From NCBI GenBank assembly GCA_963546395.1, contig CAUUMS010000005.1, forward strand, positions 1 to 64,000: a stretch of DNA of 64,000 nucleotides, read 5' to 3'. This DNA comes from Bacteroides_D sp963546395 (GTDB taxonomy: Bacteria > Bacteroidota > Bacteroidia > Bacteroidales > CAJPTX01). Each line of letters opens with the position of its first letter. The first letter of the stretch is position 1. Below are positions 33,446 to 42,132 of this stretch, piece after piece. A program made the position numbers and the translations under genes. The notes beneath the pieces were generated by a model. That model saw nothing but the letters and a program-made list of their open reading frames with translations, made no database searches and had not been told where the DNA came from.

Positions 33446-36019
33446 ATGGCACATCGATTCCGTGGCTTGTGCCTATTGCTGCTCCTCCTGCCATGGGGGA
33501 TCGCCGCACTTGCCAATCCAATAAGCCAATCCGAAGCGCAAAAGATTGCGCAGACCTTCTATCAATCGCTTCCCCACAAGACTCGGGGTACCGTGCAGAT
33601 GCGGCTCCTCACCACCTCGGCTAGCAAACCGAGTCGGGGCACAGCGGCCGACCCTGACTACTACATTTTCGAACCCACTGGGCAAGTCGGGTTCGTCATC
33701 GTGGCAGGCGAGGACAAAGGCGTTCCCGTGCTAGGCTACTCCTACCAAGATCAGATAGAGCCCAACAATCTTCCCCCCAACCTGGCCAGCTGGCTTGAGG
33801 CCTGTAAGGAATACGTGTCATACCAGCGCAGCGGCACCTTTACCCCGCGCTCACCGCAGCGGCACCGTGCAGAAGTTCCCCCCATTGCCCCGCTACTCGG
33901 CGGGCTACGCTGGGATCAGTTGGCCCCTTACAACAAATACACACCCTCCAGTGGTGGGGTGCACCTACCCACCGGATGCTTGGCCACGGCCATTGCACAA
34001 ATAATGCGCTACCACTGCTGGCCCAACACCGGTCGTGGCAAAGTGAATTATCACATCCTCACGCTAGGCCAAACTATCCTCGAGACCCTAGGTAAGCATC
34101 ACTACGCATGGGCAGACATGCTACCGAACTATGTGAGCCCCACCCCCGAGCCCAATCAGGAAGCCGTGGCGCGGCTAATGTACGAGGTCGGCATTGCCTG
34201 CGAGATGCAGTACTCACCCAACGGTAGCGGGGCGTACACGCACCAGGCGGCAAAAGCCCTTGTCTCGCACTTCAAGTACAGCCCCACCGTGCAATTCTCC
34301 TACCGCCGATTCATGAATCAGGACGAATGGGAGTCCCTCATACTGCGCGAGCTGACATCACGTCGCCCTGTCTGCTACGCAGGGCTCAGCATTGCTGGGG
34401 GACACGCTTTCGTATGCGATGGTTATGACGGGAAAGGGCTTTTCCACTTCAACTGGGGCTGGGGTGGTGCCGGCAACGGCTACTTCTCGCTCCTCGATCT
34501 CGATCCCGCCACACAAGGTACCGGGGCCGGTGGAGGTAGCGGGTATATCATCGCTCAGGAGCTTATCACCGGCATCCAACCCGACACAGTGGGTAATGTG
34601 ATACCGCCTCTCAACTTTGTCTGCGACGCGATCCATAGCGATTACGGGGTATACGCAAAGCGGCATGGTGTCACCTGCGAACTCCGCACCCTGATTAGCC
34701 TCATGCGCGACGAGGTAATCATTACCCCCGGAGTGGGTGTCTTCGATAGCAACGGAGAGCTCAAAAGTGCGCATCCGCATACCAACGACGTGCGCTATGA
34801 GATGCTTCGGTTCCTAGATCGGGCCGAATTCAAGGTCTCCACCTCATCACTCCCAGATGGCCTCTATCAGCTACGCCCCATCGTACGTCGTCGTGGCAGC
34901 AACGAGTGGCACTCCGTGCCACTGTCCCTGGGCTCGTCAAAGTACATCTCCCTACGTGTTGATGGGAACCGCATAGTCGTATCCCCAGACGAGAGCCACC
35001 GCACACGGCTATCGGCTAAGCTCGAGAAGCAAACATTGCATGCCAATTCGTACAACACGCTGCGTATCACTGTGCGCAATGACGGCGATGAGGACTACAT
35101 CGGCATGTATGGCCTCCGCTTTGCAAGAGGCACCTGGGACACGGTGATCAACCGCGCCAATCAGTTCTTCGTCCTCTCTGCCATGCACGTACCCGCCAAA
35201 GGGAAAATTACCCTCACGAAGATTGTAAAGGGGCCCACCGATTCGCAATCCACCCACCTGCATATGGCATTCGGGGAGCAAGATCAGGGGCCAGGCAACG
35301 ACCGCCGTAATGTGCCAAGTAGCACCCTGGCACTGCTACCCATAGAGCAGATCGCCCCGTTGGAATATGATGAGGATGCCGACCTCCAGTGCGAAGTGCT
35401 TGAGCACCCCGAGCAGCTACAGGGCGATCAGGAGATGCAGTTCACCGCACGCCTCACCAATCCGCATGCGGTCAAAGGCTGCCGCAACGATGCCATGGCT
35501 TTTGTCCTCTCTACAGGTGTGAACCCAAAACAGCTCATGCACTCGACTCCCATCGAATTTTTGCTTGCTCCCTCGGCAAGCGAGACCCTTCGTTTCACGT
35601 TTGCCATCCCCCTCCCCGCCGGCAATTATTCCATCTCAATTGGACGATACTCCGCCAGCGAGGGAAGATATAAACTGCTCAAAGGCAACTCATCCTTCCA
35701 ATTTCGCCTCACATCATCATCAACAGCCCCCAAGCTGAAGGCCTACGACTACCCCACCCTGGTTGACGACAATACCCAGCAACAGCTCCAAGTCTACCCC
35801 AATCCGTGCCGTCAGCAAGCCCACGTGCTATGGCCGACCGAAGCTCCCCCCATAGAGCGAGTAGAGGTCTACAATATGCTCGGGCAGATGGTAATACAGC
35901 TACGAGGTGGGGCTCAAAATCCGTTAGAGCTCCCCGTATCGCTTCTACCCCCTGGCACCTATTTGCTTCGGGCGTATGGGCAGACGTGGGAAAAGAGCAC
36001 CCGCTTCGTCGTCCGCTGA
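33446..36019 (+). CDS. Secreted C10-family cysteine protease with type IX secretion C-terminal domain
   Basis: The 857-residue protein has a signal peptide (LCLLLLLLPWGIAALA) and a Spi-type inhibitory prodomain (NPISQSEAQKIAQTFYQ, GFVIVAGEDKGVPVLGYS). The streptopain/interpain catalytic domain follows, with the nucleophile Cys178 in LPTGCLATAIAQIM and the catalytic His320 in GGHAFVCDGYDG. FHFNWGWGGAGNGYFSL completes the C10 signature. A long beta-rich region leads to a C-terminal Por-secretion tail (LQVYPNPCRQQAHV, VEVYNMLGQMV, LPPGTYLLRAYG), the type IX export and anchoring signal. The closest known layout is Porphyromonas PrtT. A surface protein-degrading role is inferred. Confidence 0.93.
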   Translation: MAHRFRGLCLLLLLLPWGIAALANPISQSEAQKIAQTFYQSLPHKTRGTVQMRLLTTSASKPSRGTAADPDYYIFEPTGQVGFVIVAGEDKGVPVLGYSYQDQIEPNNLPPNLASWLEACKEYVSYQRSGTFTPRSPQRHRAEVPPIAPLLGGLRWDQLAPYNKYTPSSGGVHLPTGCLATAIAQIMRYHCWPNTGRGKVNYHILTLGQTILETLGKHHYAWADMLPNYVSPTPEPNQEAVARLMYEVGIACEMQYSPNGSGAYTHQAAKALVSHFKYSPTVQFSYRRFMNQDEWESLILRELTSRRPVCYAGLSIAGGHAFVCDGYDGKGLFHFNWGWGGAGNGYFSLLDLDPATQGTGAGGGSGYIIAQELITGIQPDTVGNVIPPLNFVCDAIHSDYGVYAKRHGVTCELRTLISLMRDEVIITPGVGVFDSNGELKSAHPHTNDVRYEMLRFLDRAEFKVSTSSLPDGLYQLRPIVRRRGSNEWHSVPLSLGSSKYISLRVDGNRIVVSPDESHRTRLSAKLEKQTLHANSYNTLRITVRNDGDEDYIGMYGLRFARGTWDTVINRANQFFVLSAMHVPAKGKITLTKIVKGPTDSQSTHLHMAFGEQDQGPGNDRRNVPSSTLALLPIEQIAPLEYDEDADLQCEVLEHPEQLQGDQEMQFTARLTNPHAVKGCRNDAMAFVLSTGVNPKQLMHSTPIEFLLAPSASETLRFTFAIPLPAGNYSISIGRYSASEGRYKLLKGNSSFQFRLTSSSTAPKLKAYDYPTLVDDNTQQQLQVYPNPCRQQAHVLWPTEAPPIERVEVYNMLGQMVIQLRGGAQNPLELPVSLLPPGTYLLRAYGQTWEKSTRFVVR

Positions 36020-36276
36020 GGTCACCCGTGGGAAGCATCGCACGAGCAGTTCTAACTCGTAATCCTCATCTCGTCAATGCCGCTAGCCGTGCGAGCCAAC
36101 GAAGCTGTGGGGCAGGGTGCGCAAGTTGCGAGGCAAAACCTATTGCTCCGATAGATAACCGTTGACAACATTTCACACAAGATACACGTTATACGCATTG
36201 CCCAGCGTGCCCAAAAGTGCATGGCAAGCCGTGGCACAGTGTTTGTGGACTTTATTTACCAAACCATAAGAGAAAG

Positions 36277-37221
36277 ATGAAGATCAAAGGAATTGCACTT
36301 ATGGCCCTCGCGGCGAGCATGGTGCTAGGCGTAACCTCCTCTTGCAAGAAGGAAGATCATAGCATTGCGGGTCCAGAGATCACCGTGCGCAAGGGGAATG
36401 AAACGGTTAAGCCGGGTACCCCCATTGAGCCGCCGTTCGACATCACCGTCAAGGTCAATGAGAAGACCAAGATCGACAAGGTGAGCTACGTCTTCAAGTA
36501 CAAAAACGGCAATAACGAAGTAACATCGGCCTCCGTTGCGCTCGAGAAGGATGTGAACAACTCGAGCATCAGCGGCAAGAACGAGGTAACCATTCGTTTC
36601 ACCGGCGAAGGCAAGATGGCTCTCCCGAGCTCGGCTGGGAAGTTCATCATCACGGCTCTCGACAAGAACGGAACCACCAGCACCTACGAGCAGACGATCG
36701 GCAAGGCGGGTAGCACCCCAAATCCGAACCCTGGCCAGGGTGAAACCAAGATGAAGGACAAGGGGGAAGGTTACATTAGCCACGCGGGTGGCCAATCCCT
36801 CGGTGCCTACAACCTGAAGGCCAACAAGCCTGTTTCGGCTGGTACTGCGGGGAAGGCTGCGGATCGCTACATGATCAACAACACGCCCGCTGGCGAAAAC
36901 CAGGTGTTCGTGCCCGGCTGGGTATCCGACGAGATCGTAGTAAACGGTTCTAAGGATCAGTCCAAGAACTACACCTGCAAGGGGAACGGCACCGTATTTG
37001 CCAAGGCCGATAGCAAATTCGACTATGACAATGCTACCGTAGAGGCCTGCCGCAAGGTTCTCGACAATGGTTCCAGCAAGAAGGTGGCTTCCTGCGCCGT
37101 AGGCGATGTATTCGTGGCCCAGATGGGTAGCGAGATCTACGTGCTCAAAATCAAGAGCATCAGCAAGGACAAGAACCGCGCCAACGTGGGTCACATCACC
37201 TTCATGTACAAGTCGAACTAG
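36277..37221 (+). CDS. Lipoprotein of unknown function
   Basis: The 314-residue protein has a short lipoprotein signal (MKIKGIALMALAASMVLG, Cys in VTSSCKKED). Its middle is Ser/Lys/Asn-rich and its C-terminal half looks beta-rich (VFVPGWVSDEIVVNG, GDVFVAQMGSEIYVLKIKSI). Residues about 25-150 read like one or two immunoglobulin-like beta domains (ITVRKGNETVKPGTPIEPP). I do not recognise a family. The longer frame from 36217 is rejected because the lipobox fits the ATG at 36277, with AGAGAAAG just before it. It lies 257 bases after the C10 protease and ends in a strong terminator. A link to the protease is possible but not shown. Confidence 0.75.
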   Translation: MKIKGIALMALAASMVLGVTSSCKKEDHSIAGPEITVRKGNETVKPGTPIEPPFDITVKVNEKTKIDKVSYVFKYKNGNNEVTSASVALEKDVNNSSISGKNEVTIRFTGEGKMALPSSAGKFIITALDKNGTTSTYEQTIGKAGSTPNPNPGQGETKMKDKGEGYISHAGGQSLGAYNLKANKPVSAGTAGKAADRYMINNTPAGENQVFVPGWVSDEIVVNGSKDQSKNYTCKGNGTVFAKADSKFDYDNATVEACRKVLDNGSSKKVASCAVGDVFVAQMGSEIYVLKIKSISKDKNRANVGHITFMYKSN

Positions 37222-37242
37222 TGCCCGCTGGGCTCTAACCAT

Positions 37243-37285
37243 AAAGGAGAGGGCCACCTGAGAAAGGTGACCCTCTCCTTTTTTA
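37243..37285 (+). terminator. Rho-independent terminator after the lipoprotein gene
   Basis: GGAGAGGGCCACCT pairs with AGGTGACCCTCTCC (one C-A mismatch, loop GAGAA) and is followed by TTTTTT. Confidence 0.88.
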
Positions 37286-37447
37286 TATCTCTATTCTCTA
37301 CCTCACCTCTTCTTACACTCCCTTATGCCTCAGAGCCCTCATACCCAATCCACCTCGCACTAACAACGTTCAGCCCACCAAGGGCAAAGCGGCGGTCTAC
37401 CCTACATGAGAGACTCTAGCGCAAAAGGCTCCTCTCTGTGCACACAA

Positions 37448-37903
37448 TTACGCTAGTTTAAGAGCGCAAGAATCAATCTTCTCCACCCTCCGCTGATGAC
37501 GTCCACCCTCGTACTGCGCAGTGAGGAATGCGTACAGAATGCTATCCGCCACGCTCGGTGTCACAAAGCGCGCCGGTAGCACCAGCACGTTGGCATCATT
37601 GTGCGCCCGCGCCAAATAGGCCAGCTCTACGTGCCAGCACAAGGCAGCGCGCACGTGCGCATGCCTGTTAAGGCTCATGCCGATTCCATTCCCCGATCCA
37701 CATAGGGCCACCCCGCAATCCACCTCCCCATTCACTACCGCCCGAGCCAACATGTGGGCAAAATCGGGGTAATCCACACTCGCCTCCGAAGTCGTGCCGA
37801 AGTCCACCGTCTCATAGCCGTGAACTCGCAGCCCCTCGATGAGGTATGACTTCAACTGGTAGCCCGCATGATCCGATGCCAGGCCAATTCGGGAAATACT
37901 CAT
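37448..37903 (-). CDS. rpiB: Ribose 5-phosphate isomerase B
   Basis: The 151-residue enzyme interconverts ribose and ribulose 5-phosphates. It has the RpiB/LacAB signature: IGLASDHAGYQLK at the N-terminus, DYPDFAHMLA, the catalytic cysteine in CGVALCGSGNGIGMS and the arginine/histidine pair in LNRHAHVRAALCW. The length is typical. It is the last gene of a probable yraN / membrane protein / rpiB unit, starting 24 bases after the membrane protein stop. Confidence 0.95.
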   Translation of the reverse strand: MSISRIGLASDHAGYQLKSYLIEGLRVHGYETVDFGTTSEASVDYPDFAHMLARAVVNGEVDCGVALCGSGNGIGMSLNRHAHVRAALCWHVELAYLARAHNDANVLVLPARFVTPSVADSILYAFLTAQYEGGRHQRRVEKIDSCALKLA

Positions 37904-37927
37904 CGCAACTAGTAATTGTTGGTATTA

Positions 37928-39229
37928 TTAACTCATCGTGCGGGCAGACCGGATATCCCAGAAATGGTACAAGTCTCCCCGCTGCCAGCATAGCACCACG
38001 CACAGAGCCACAGCCAGCAACCATGCGTCCTGATTGGCCCCGCTAGCCGTCCCCCACATCACCCATGTCACCCACCAGGCGCACGCCACGTAGGAGCCAT
38101 TGGCACGGCGAATCGTCACAACCAGCGCCGCAAACCAGAGGACGGCATAGATCAGCACCGTCGTAGCAAGACCCATCTGCGCTGCCAGATTCATAAAACC
38201 GACCGGCGTGGGATTATCCTCCAGCTTTCGTAGAAGAGTGCCCACACTAGGCATCGTTCCTTCCCCAGACATCAACTCTTCGTCAAAGACCGATCTCTGC
38301 GACCACGGCCACCAGCGGAGAGAAGGCCATACGCTACGCACAGCGCAAAAGCCACGCACAAGATCTGTCATGTGGGTCGTATCCCTCGATCGGTAGCGGT
38401 CGATACCCTCAAGTTCCCGCCAGAGGTAGCGATACGGTGCCCCATGTCCCACAAGGCGCCAGTGGTGAGTACCACCCGCTATAGCCGCAATCTCATGGGG
38501 CTCCAGCAGGCTAACACCCACCGAATCTTTACGGAAACCCTTCGATGTCAGATAATGCACCAGCGCCACGCGCTCGGCCGAGCCAACCCATGGCACCGTC
38601 GTATCCCGATGCCCCACAGCATGCACCCAGGCACGCTCTAGCTCCTCATCGCACACATTCACCCACACCCTAAGGCCGCTCTCATACTCACGACGCTGCA
38701 CATCGTGCGTGTACGGATGCCCATTGGCCGTACGCTCATGCAGTTTCTCCTGCGAGATATCCAGCGCAGGGGTGAAATAATCGTCCATCGTATGCGCCAC
38801 ATACGACAGGGCAAACAACGGCAACATGGTTATTGCCACGAATGCGCTCAGCCGACCGATAGAATACGGGATACGCATTGCAAGCACAAAAACCATCGGC
38901 ACCAGCTGGACAACAGCAAGCAGGTACAGGGACGGATGACGCCCGATGGGGACGAGAAACGGCATCGCCACCAGGAAAGCCGCAGCAGCCAACACGACGT
39001 ACCACCTTCGCCTGTACACCACGAGCAGGAGCATCACCAGCGGGAATACTAGCAGCAATGGGGCGTAGGTCATCTGCCTCGCCCAGGGGCCCTCCCACAC
39101 GAACGGGAAGAGACCGCATAACTGTGCCACAGAAGCTCCGGCCATCAGCACTAGCGCAATCCAGGCCAGCACCTGAAGGCTCCGCCGCCAGCGCATCATG
39201 CCCCGTTGCAAGGCGGAAAGTTCCATCAT
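37928..39229 (-). CDS. O-antigen-ligase-like membrane protein
   Basis: The 433-residue integral membrane protein has about five helices in its first 145 residues, a large extracytoplasmic loop (about 150-330) and three C-terminal helices. The loop contains YESGLRVWVNVCDEELERAW, then YLTSKGFRKDSVGVSLLEP and YRYLWRELEGIDRYR. These match my recollection of the periplasmic region of Bacteroidetes O-antigen ligase/polymerase-like proteins. The usual terminal GVGTGD-type segment is replaced by an atypical Trp-rich stretch (SLRWWPWSQRS), so it is a divergent member. Role in LPS or capsule assembly is inferred. It lies 12 bases after yraN and 24 before rpiB. Confidence 0.6.
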   Translation of the reverse strand: MMELSALQRGMMRWRRSLQVLAWIALVLMAGASVAQLCGLFPFVWEGPWARQMTYAPLLLVFPLVMLLLVVYRRRWYVVLAAAAFLVAMPFLVPIGRHPSLYLLAVVQLVPMVFVLAMRIPYSIGRLSAFVAITMLPLFALSYVAHTMDDYFTPALDISQEKLHERTANGHPYTHDVQRREYESGLRVWVNVCDEELERAWVHAVGHRDTTVPWVGSAERVALVHYLTSKGFRKDSVGVSLLEPHEIAAIAGGTHHWRLVGHGAPYRYLWRELEGIDRYRSRDTTHMTDLVRGFCAVRSVWPSLRWWPWSQRSVFDEELMSGEGTMPSVGTLLRKLEDNPTPVGFMNLAAQMGLATTVLIYAVLWFAALVVTIRRANGSYVACAWWVTWVMWGTASGANQDAWLLAVALCVVLCWQRGDLYHFWDIRSARTMS

Positions 39230-39241
39230 CCGTTACAGCCG

Positions 39242-39622
39242 TTAAAAACCCGGTACAATGGCATCCGGGAAATACTCTATACTGTGCTGCCCCGAGCGGT
39301 CAATCACTATCACCAGGAGATCGATCTGTATCGACTCCACCCACGAATGCCTTTGCGCGTAAGCATCTGCCGCCTCGATCAACCGCCGCTCCTGGCCACC
39401 ATGCACCAGCTCGCCGAGCTCCAAGGAATCCGAGGCCCTACGGGTTTTCACCTCCACCACATGCGCCCGATCCCCGCAGCGCGCCACAATGTCCAGCTCC
39501 AGATGCCCTGCGTGCCAATTGCGAGCCTCGATGCTGAGACCGCGATTCACCAGATAGGCGCAAGCCATCTCCTCACCCCTAAAGCCCAAACGCTTTCGTC
39601 GTCCCCGATCAGAACCGGCCAT
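39242..39622 (-). CDS. YraN (UPF0102) family nuclease-fold protein
   Basis: The 126-residue protein has the restriction-endonuclease-like core of the family: RLGFRGEEMACAYLVNRGL, the catalytic-type Asp in LELDIVARCGD and the E-x-K motif in HVVEVKTRRA. The family is widespread, and its proposed link to DNA repair or recombination is not firmly established. The length is normal. It is the first gene of the minus-strand unit leading to rpiB; no clear TAnnTTTG box is seen upstream. Confidence 0.88.
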   Translation of the reverse strand: MAGSDRGRRKRLGFRGEEMACAYLVNRGLSIEARNWHAGHLELDIVARCGDRAHVVEVKTRRASDSLELGELVHGGQERRLIEAADAYAQRHSWVESIQIDLLVIVIDRSGQHSIEYFPDAIVPGF

Positions 39623-39686
39623 TCGATCAATGCGACCTATCGTCTAAACAATCCACCCTCCGTATCACCCACCTGTACAACTCAAA

Positions 39687-39719
39687 GAGTGGGGAGGCGT
39701 TTAGACCACCTCCCCACTC
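39687..39719 (-). terminator. Terminator-like hairpin after the dipeptidase
   Basis: A perfect 11-bp stem GAGTGGGGAGG/CCTCCCCACTC has an 11-base loop. On the minus strand it is followed by a short TTT. It lies 30 bases after the dipeptidase stop. Confidence 0.6.
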
Positions 39720-39748
39720 CTGTACTAACTCATGCCGCTATAGGGCTA

Positions 39749-41122
39749 CTACTTCTTGAAGCCCTCGGCAAAGTAGCGATAGAACAACGGTATCGTGCGA
39801 ATCCCCCGCAGGAACTGCTCCACCGGGTAATTCTCATTGGGCGAGTGGATGGCATCCGACTCGAGGCCAAACCCGAGAAGCACGCTCTTAACCCCCAGCT
39901 TCTTCTCAAACGTGCTGATAATCGGGATGCTACCCCCGCTGCGGAACGCCACAGGCTCCTTCCCCAGCGACTCCGTCACCGCGCGCTTAGCCGCAAGGTA
40001 AGCCACAGTGTCCGTGGGCGACACGTAGGGAACCCCGCCGTGATGCAGCACTGCATCCACCTTCACCGACTTCGGCGCCAGGCTCTTGAAGTACTTGATG
40101 AACAGCTCGCCGATCTTGTTGTAATCCTGGTTAGGCACCAGACGCATGCTAATCTTGGCGTAAGCCTTCGAGGGGATAACCGTCTTGGCCCCTTCCCCGA
40201 TGTAGCCGCCCCAGATACCATTCACGTCGCAAGTGGGCCGTATACCCGTGCGCTCCATGGTGGAGTACCCCTCTTCACCCTGCACCTCCTCCACGTTGAG
40301 GGCCTTCTTGTAGTTCTCGAGGCTAAACGGAGCCCGCGCCATCGACTCCCTATCGGCCTGGCTCACCTCCAGCACATCGTCGTAGAAGCCCGGTATCGTC
40401 ACGTGCCCCTTCTCATCTATCAGCTGGCCTATCATCTTCGCTAGCACGTTGATCGGATTGGCCACAGCACCCCCATACAGGCCCGAGTGCAGATCCTGAC
40501 TTGGCCCCGTCACCGACACCTCCACGTAACAGAGCCCGCGCAGCCCCACCGTCACCGACGGCGTGTCGACACCCAGCATGGACGTATCCGACACCAGGAT
40601 GATATCGCTCTTCACGAGATCCTTATGCGTATCCAACCACTTGCTCAGGCTCCCCGACCCGATCTCCTCCTCACCCTCAATCATGAACTTCACGTTGCAC
40701 GGCAGCGTGCCCGTGCGCATCATCAGCTCGAACGCCTTGGCATGCATGAACGCCTGCCCCTTGTCGTCATCAGCCCCACGGCACCAGATTCGTCCATCCT
40801 TTATCACCGGCTCAAAGGGATCCGTGCGCCACTCATCCACCGGATCCACCGGCATCACGTCGTAGTGGCCATACACCAGCACCGTCGGCTTCGAGGGATC
40901 AATGATCTTCTCACCATACACCACCGGGTTCCCCTCCGTGGGCATCACCTCAGCCTTGTCAGCCCCCGCCTTCAGGATGGCATCGCGCCAGTACTCCGCC
41001 GCACGCACCATATCGGGCTTATGCTCCGCCTGCGAGCTGATAGACGGGATGCGCAGCAGCCCGAACAACTCCTCCAGAAACCGTTTCTCATTCTCCGCCA
41101 CGTACTTCTTTATCGACTCCAT
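39749..41122 (-). CDS. M20-family metallodipeptidase
   Basis: The 457-residue protein belongs to the M20 carnosinase-like dipeptidases. It shows VLVYGHYDVMPVDP (metal His and Asp), RGADDDKGQAFMH (bridging Asp), MIEGEEEIGSGSL (catalytic Glu pair), VSDTSML (metal Asp) and a C-terminal SGGSIPII with ENYPVEQFLRG. The dimerisation lid domain lies in the middle. It is a cytoplasmic peptide-degrading enzyme with no signal peptide. The frame stays open to 41203, but the promoter box at 41172-41179 lies inside it, so the start is MESIKKYVAENEKRF at 41122. Confidence 0.92.
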   Translation of the reverse strand: MESIKKYVAENEKRFLEELFGLLRIPSISSQAEHKPDMVRAAEYWRDAILKAGADKAEVMPTEGNPVVYGEKIIDPSKPTVLVYGHYDVMPVDPVDEWRTDPFEPVIKDGRIWCRGADDDKGQAFMHAKAFELMMRTGTLPCNVKFMIEGEEEIGSGSLSKWLDTHKDLVKSDIILVSDTSMLGVDTPSVTVGLRGLCYVEVSVTGPSQDLHSGLYGGAVANPINVLAKMIGQLIDEKGHVTIPGFYDDVLEVSQADRESMARAPFSLENYKKALNVEEVQGEEGYSTMERTGIRPTCDVNGIWGGYIGEGAKTVIPSKAYAKISMRLVPNQDYNKIGELFIKYFKSLAPKSVKVDAVLHHGGVPYVSPTDTVAYLAAKRAVTESLGKEPVAFRSGGSIPIISTFEKKLGVKSVLLGFGLESDAIHSPNENYPVEQFLRGIRTIPLFYRYFAEGFKK

Positions 41123-41171
41123 ACCAGTCAGTGTTAGGGTTGACGCAGCAGCCCCGCGGCCGCTACCATGG

Positions 41172-41204
41172 CAAATGTAGCGAAAAGGGTGGAATCTATC
41201 CAAA
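41172..41204 (-). promoter_or_regulatory. Promoter of the M20 dipeptidase
   Basis: On the minus strand TTTG (41204-41201) is followed after 21 bases by TACATTTG (41179-41172), a full Bacteroidetes promoter, 49 bases before the ATG. Confidence 0.7.
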
Positions 41205-41338
41205 GAGCACCCCCATACACCAACAAGCCATCTCCCCTACCCCGCACTAGCGCACGGGTAGTCTATCCACCGTCATATTCGGGCAACGGAGCCCCTCTGC
41301 CAGACCCACGAACAATTGGTCTATTCCGCACGTTGCCA

Positions 41339-41836
41339 ATGCAGACAATGGACGATAGCATGGAAAACAACTACGGCTACAGCCCCGAGGACGTCGAGAT
41401 AATGCGCATGGCGAAGGAGGCCACCGTCCTTCGGGGAGAGAAGATTGAGGAGATACGGCTCTGGGCCCGCAATGCGGGTATTAGGAAGATTGGCATCGCC
41501 AACTGTGCGGCCCTCGCCCGTGAGGCCGAGGTGGTGGCCGAACGCCTATCCGACGAATTCGAGGTGCGCGCCGTCGGCTGCAAGGTCGACAAGATACCGC
41601 TGGCCGATCTCATCCACGAGGAGGATGCTACGGGCCTCGCCTGCAACCCCATCGGCCAGGTGCGCGAGCTCGAGGAGTGGGGCTGCGAGTTCATCATAGT
41701 GATGGGGCTCTGCCTCGGTCATGATATGCTGCTGGCCAAATACTGCCATGTGCCCATGACCACGCTCATTGTCAAAGATCGGGCCCATAAGCACAACCCC
41801 ATGGAATCCATCCATCCGATGCCCGAGCAGCAGTAG
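41339..41836 (+). CDS. DUF1847 protein (putative metal-binding)
   Basis: The 165-residue protein carries the conserved C-terminal block of DUF1847: VGCKVDKIPLADLI, ACNPIGQVRELEEWGC, IVMGLCLGHDMLLAKYCHVPMTTL and VKDRAHKHNPMESIH. It has conserved cysteines and histidines that suggest metal binding, but no known activity. Before this comes RLWARNAGIRKIGIANCAALAREAEV. The frame is open upstream to 41168, but that part overlaps the dipeptidase promoter and is Pro/Arg-rich without family similarity. ATG codons at 41339, 41348 and 41360 are all possible. It is followed 26 bases later by a terminator, so it is monocistronic. Confidence 0.78.
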   Translation: MQTMDDSMENNYGYSPEDVEIMRMAKEATVLRGEKIEEIRLWARNAGIRKIGIANCAALAREAEVVAERLSDEFEVRAVGCKVDKIPLADLIHEEDATGLACNPIGQVRELEEWGCEFIIVMGLCLGHDMLLAKYCHVPMTTLIVKDRAHKHNPMESIHPMPEQQ

Positions 41837-41862
41837 CATCGCATCGGTACCTCGCACTCTAT

Positions 41863-41906
41863 AGGCCTCCACATCTGCGCATACAGGCAAGTGTGGAGGC
41901 CTTTTT
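41863..41906 (+). terminator. Rho-independent terminator after the DUF1847 gene
   Basis: The 11-bp stem AGGCCTCCACA (41863-41873) with TGTGGAGGCCT (41892-41902) is followed by a run of T. Confidence 0.88.
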
Positions 41907-41963
41907 GCGGGTGCAGATCAGGCCCACCCGCCCAACAAGGCGCACCTGGCAATGCGTCCGCAT

Positions 41964-41995
41964 CTTGCGTAGCGTTCGGCAAATCATTACCTTTG
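41964..41995 (+). promoter_or_regulatory. Promoter of the patatin/beta-barrel gene
   Basis: CTTG (41964-41967), 20 bases, then a perfect TACCTTTG (41988-41995). It gives a leader of about 130 bases before the ATG at 42133. Confidence 0.6.
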
Positions 41996-42132
41996 CCTTC
42001 GTGGGTGCCACTCGTACCCACCCTATCACATCTCTACCAAGATCCCTCAGATACAAAACGAGCTCTAATCCTCTCACAACCACACGCTGCGCACCCCACC
42101 CTCCCCCTGCGCATCGACGAAATGCATGCTCC

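Noticed and set aside
36150..36200. TTGACA-like promoter (36164 region) before the lipoprotein
   Set aside because: Bacteroidetes housekeeping sigma does not use the E. coli consensus, and no TAnnTTTG box is spaced correctly.
36325..37257. 310-codon minus-strand open frame
   Set aside because: It is antisense to the lipoprotein gene, which has a clear signal and lipobox. The shadow reads as Val/Leu/Arg repeats with no motif.
39206..40444. 412-codon plus-strand open frame
   Set aside because: It lies antisense to yraN and the M20 dipeptidase; its translation is His/Arg/Leu-rich without family motifs. GC-rich genes leave such shadow frames.
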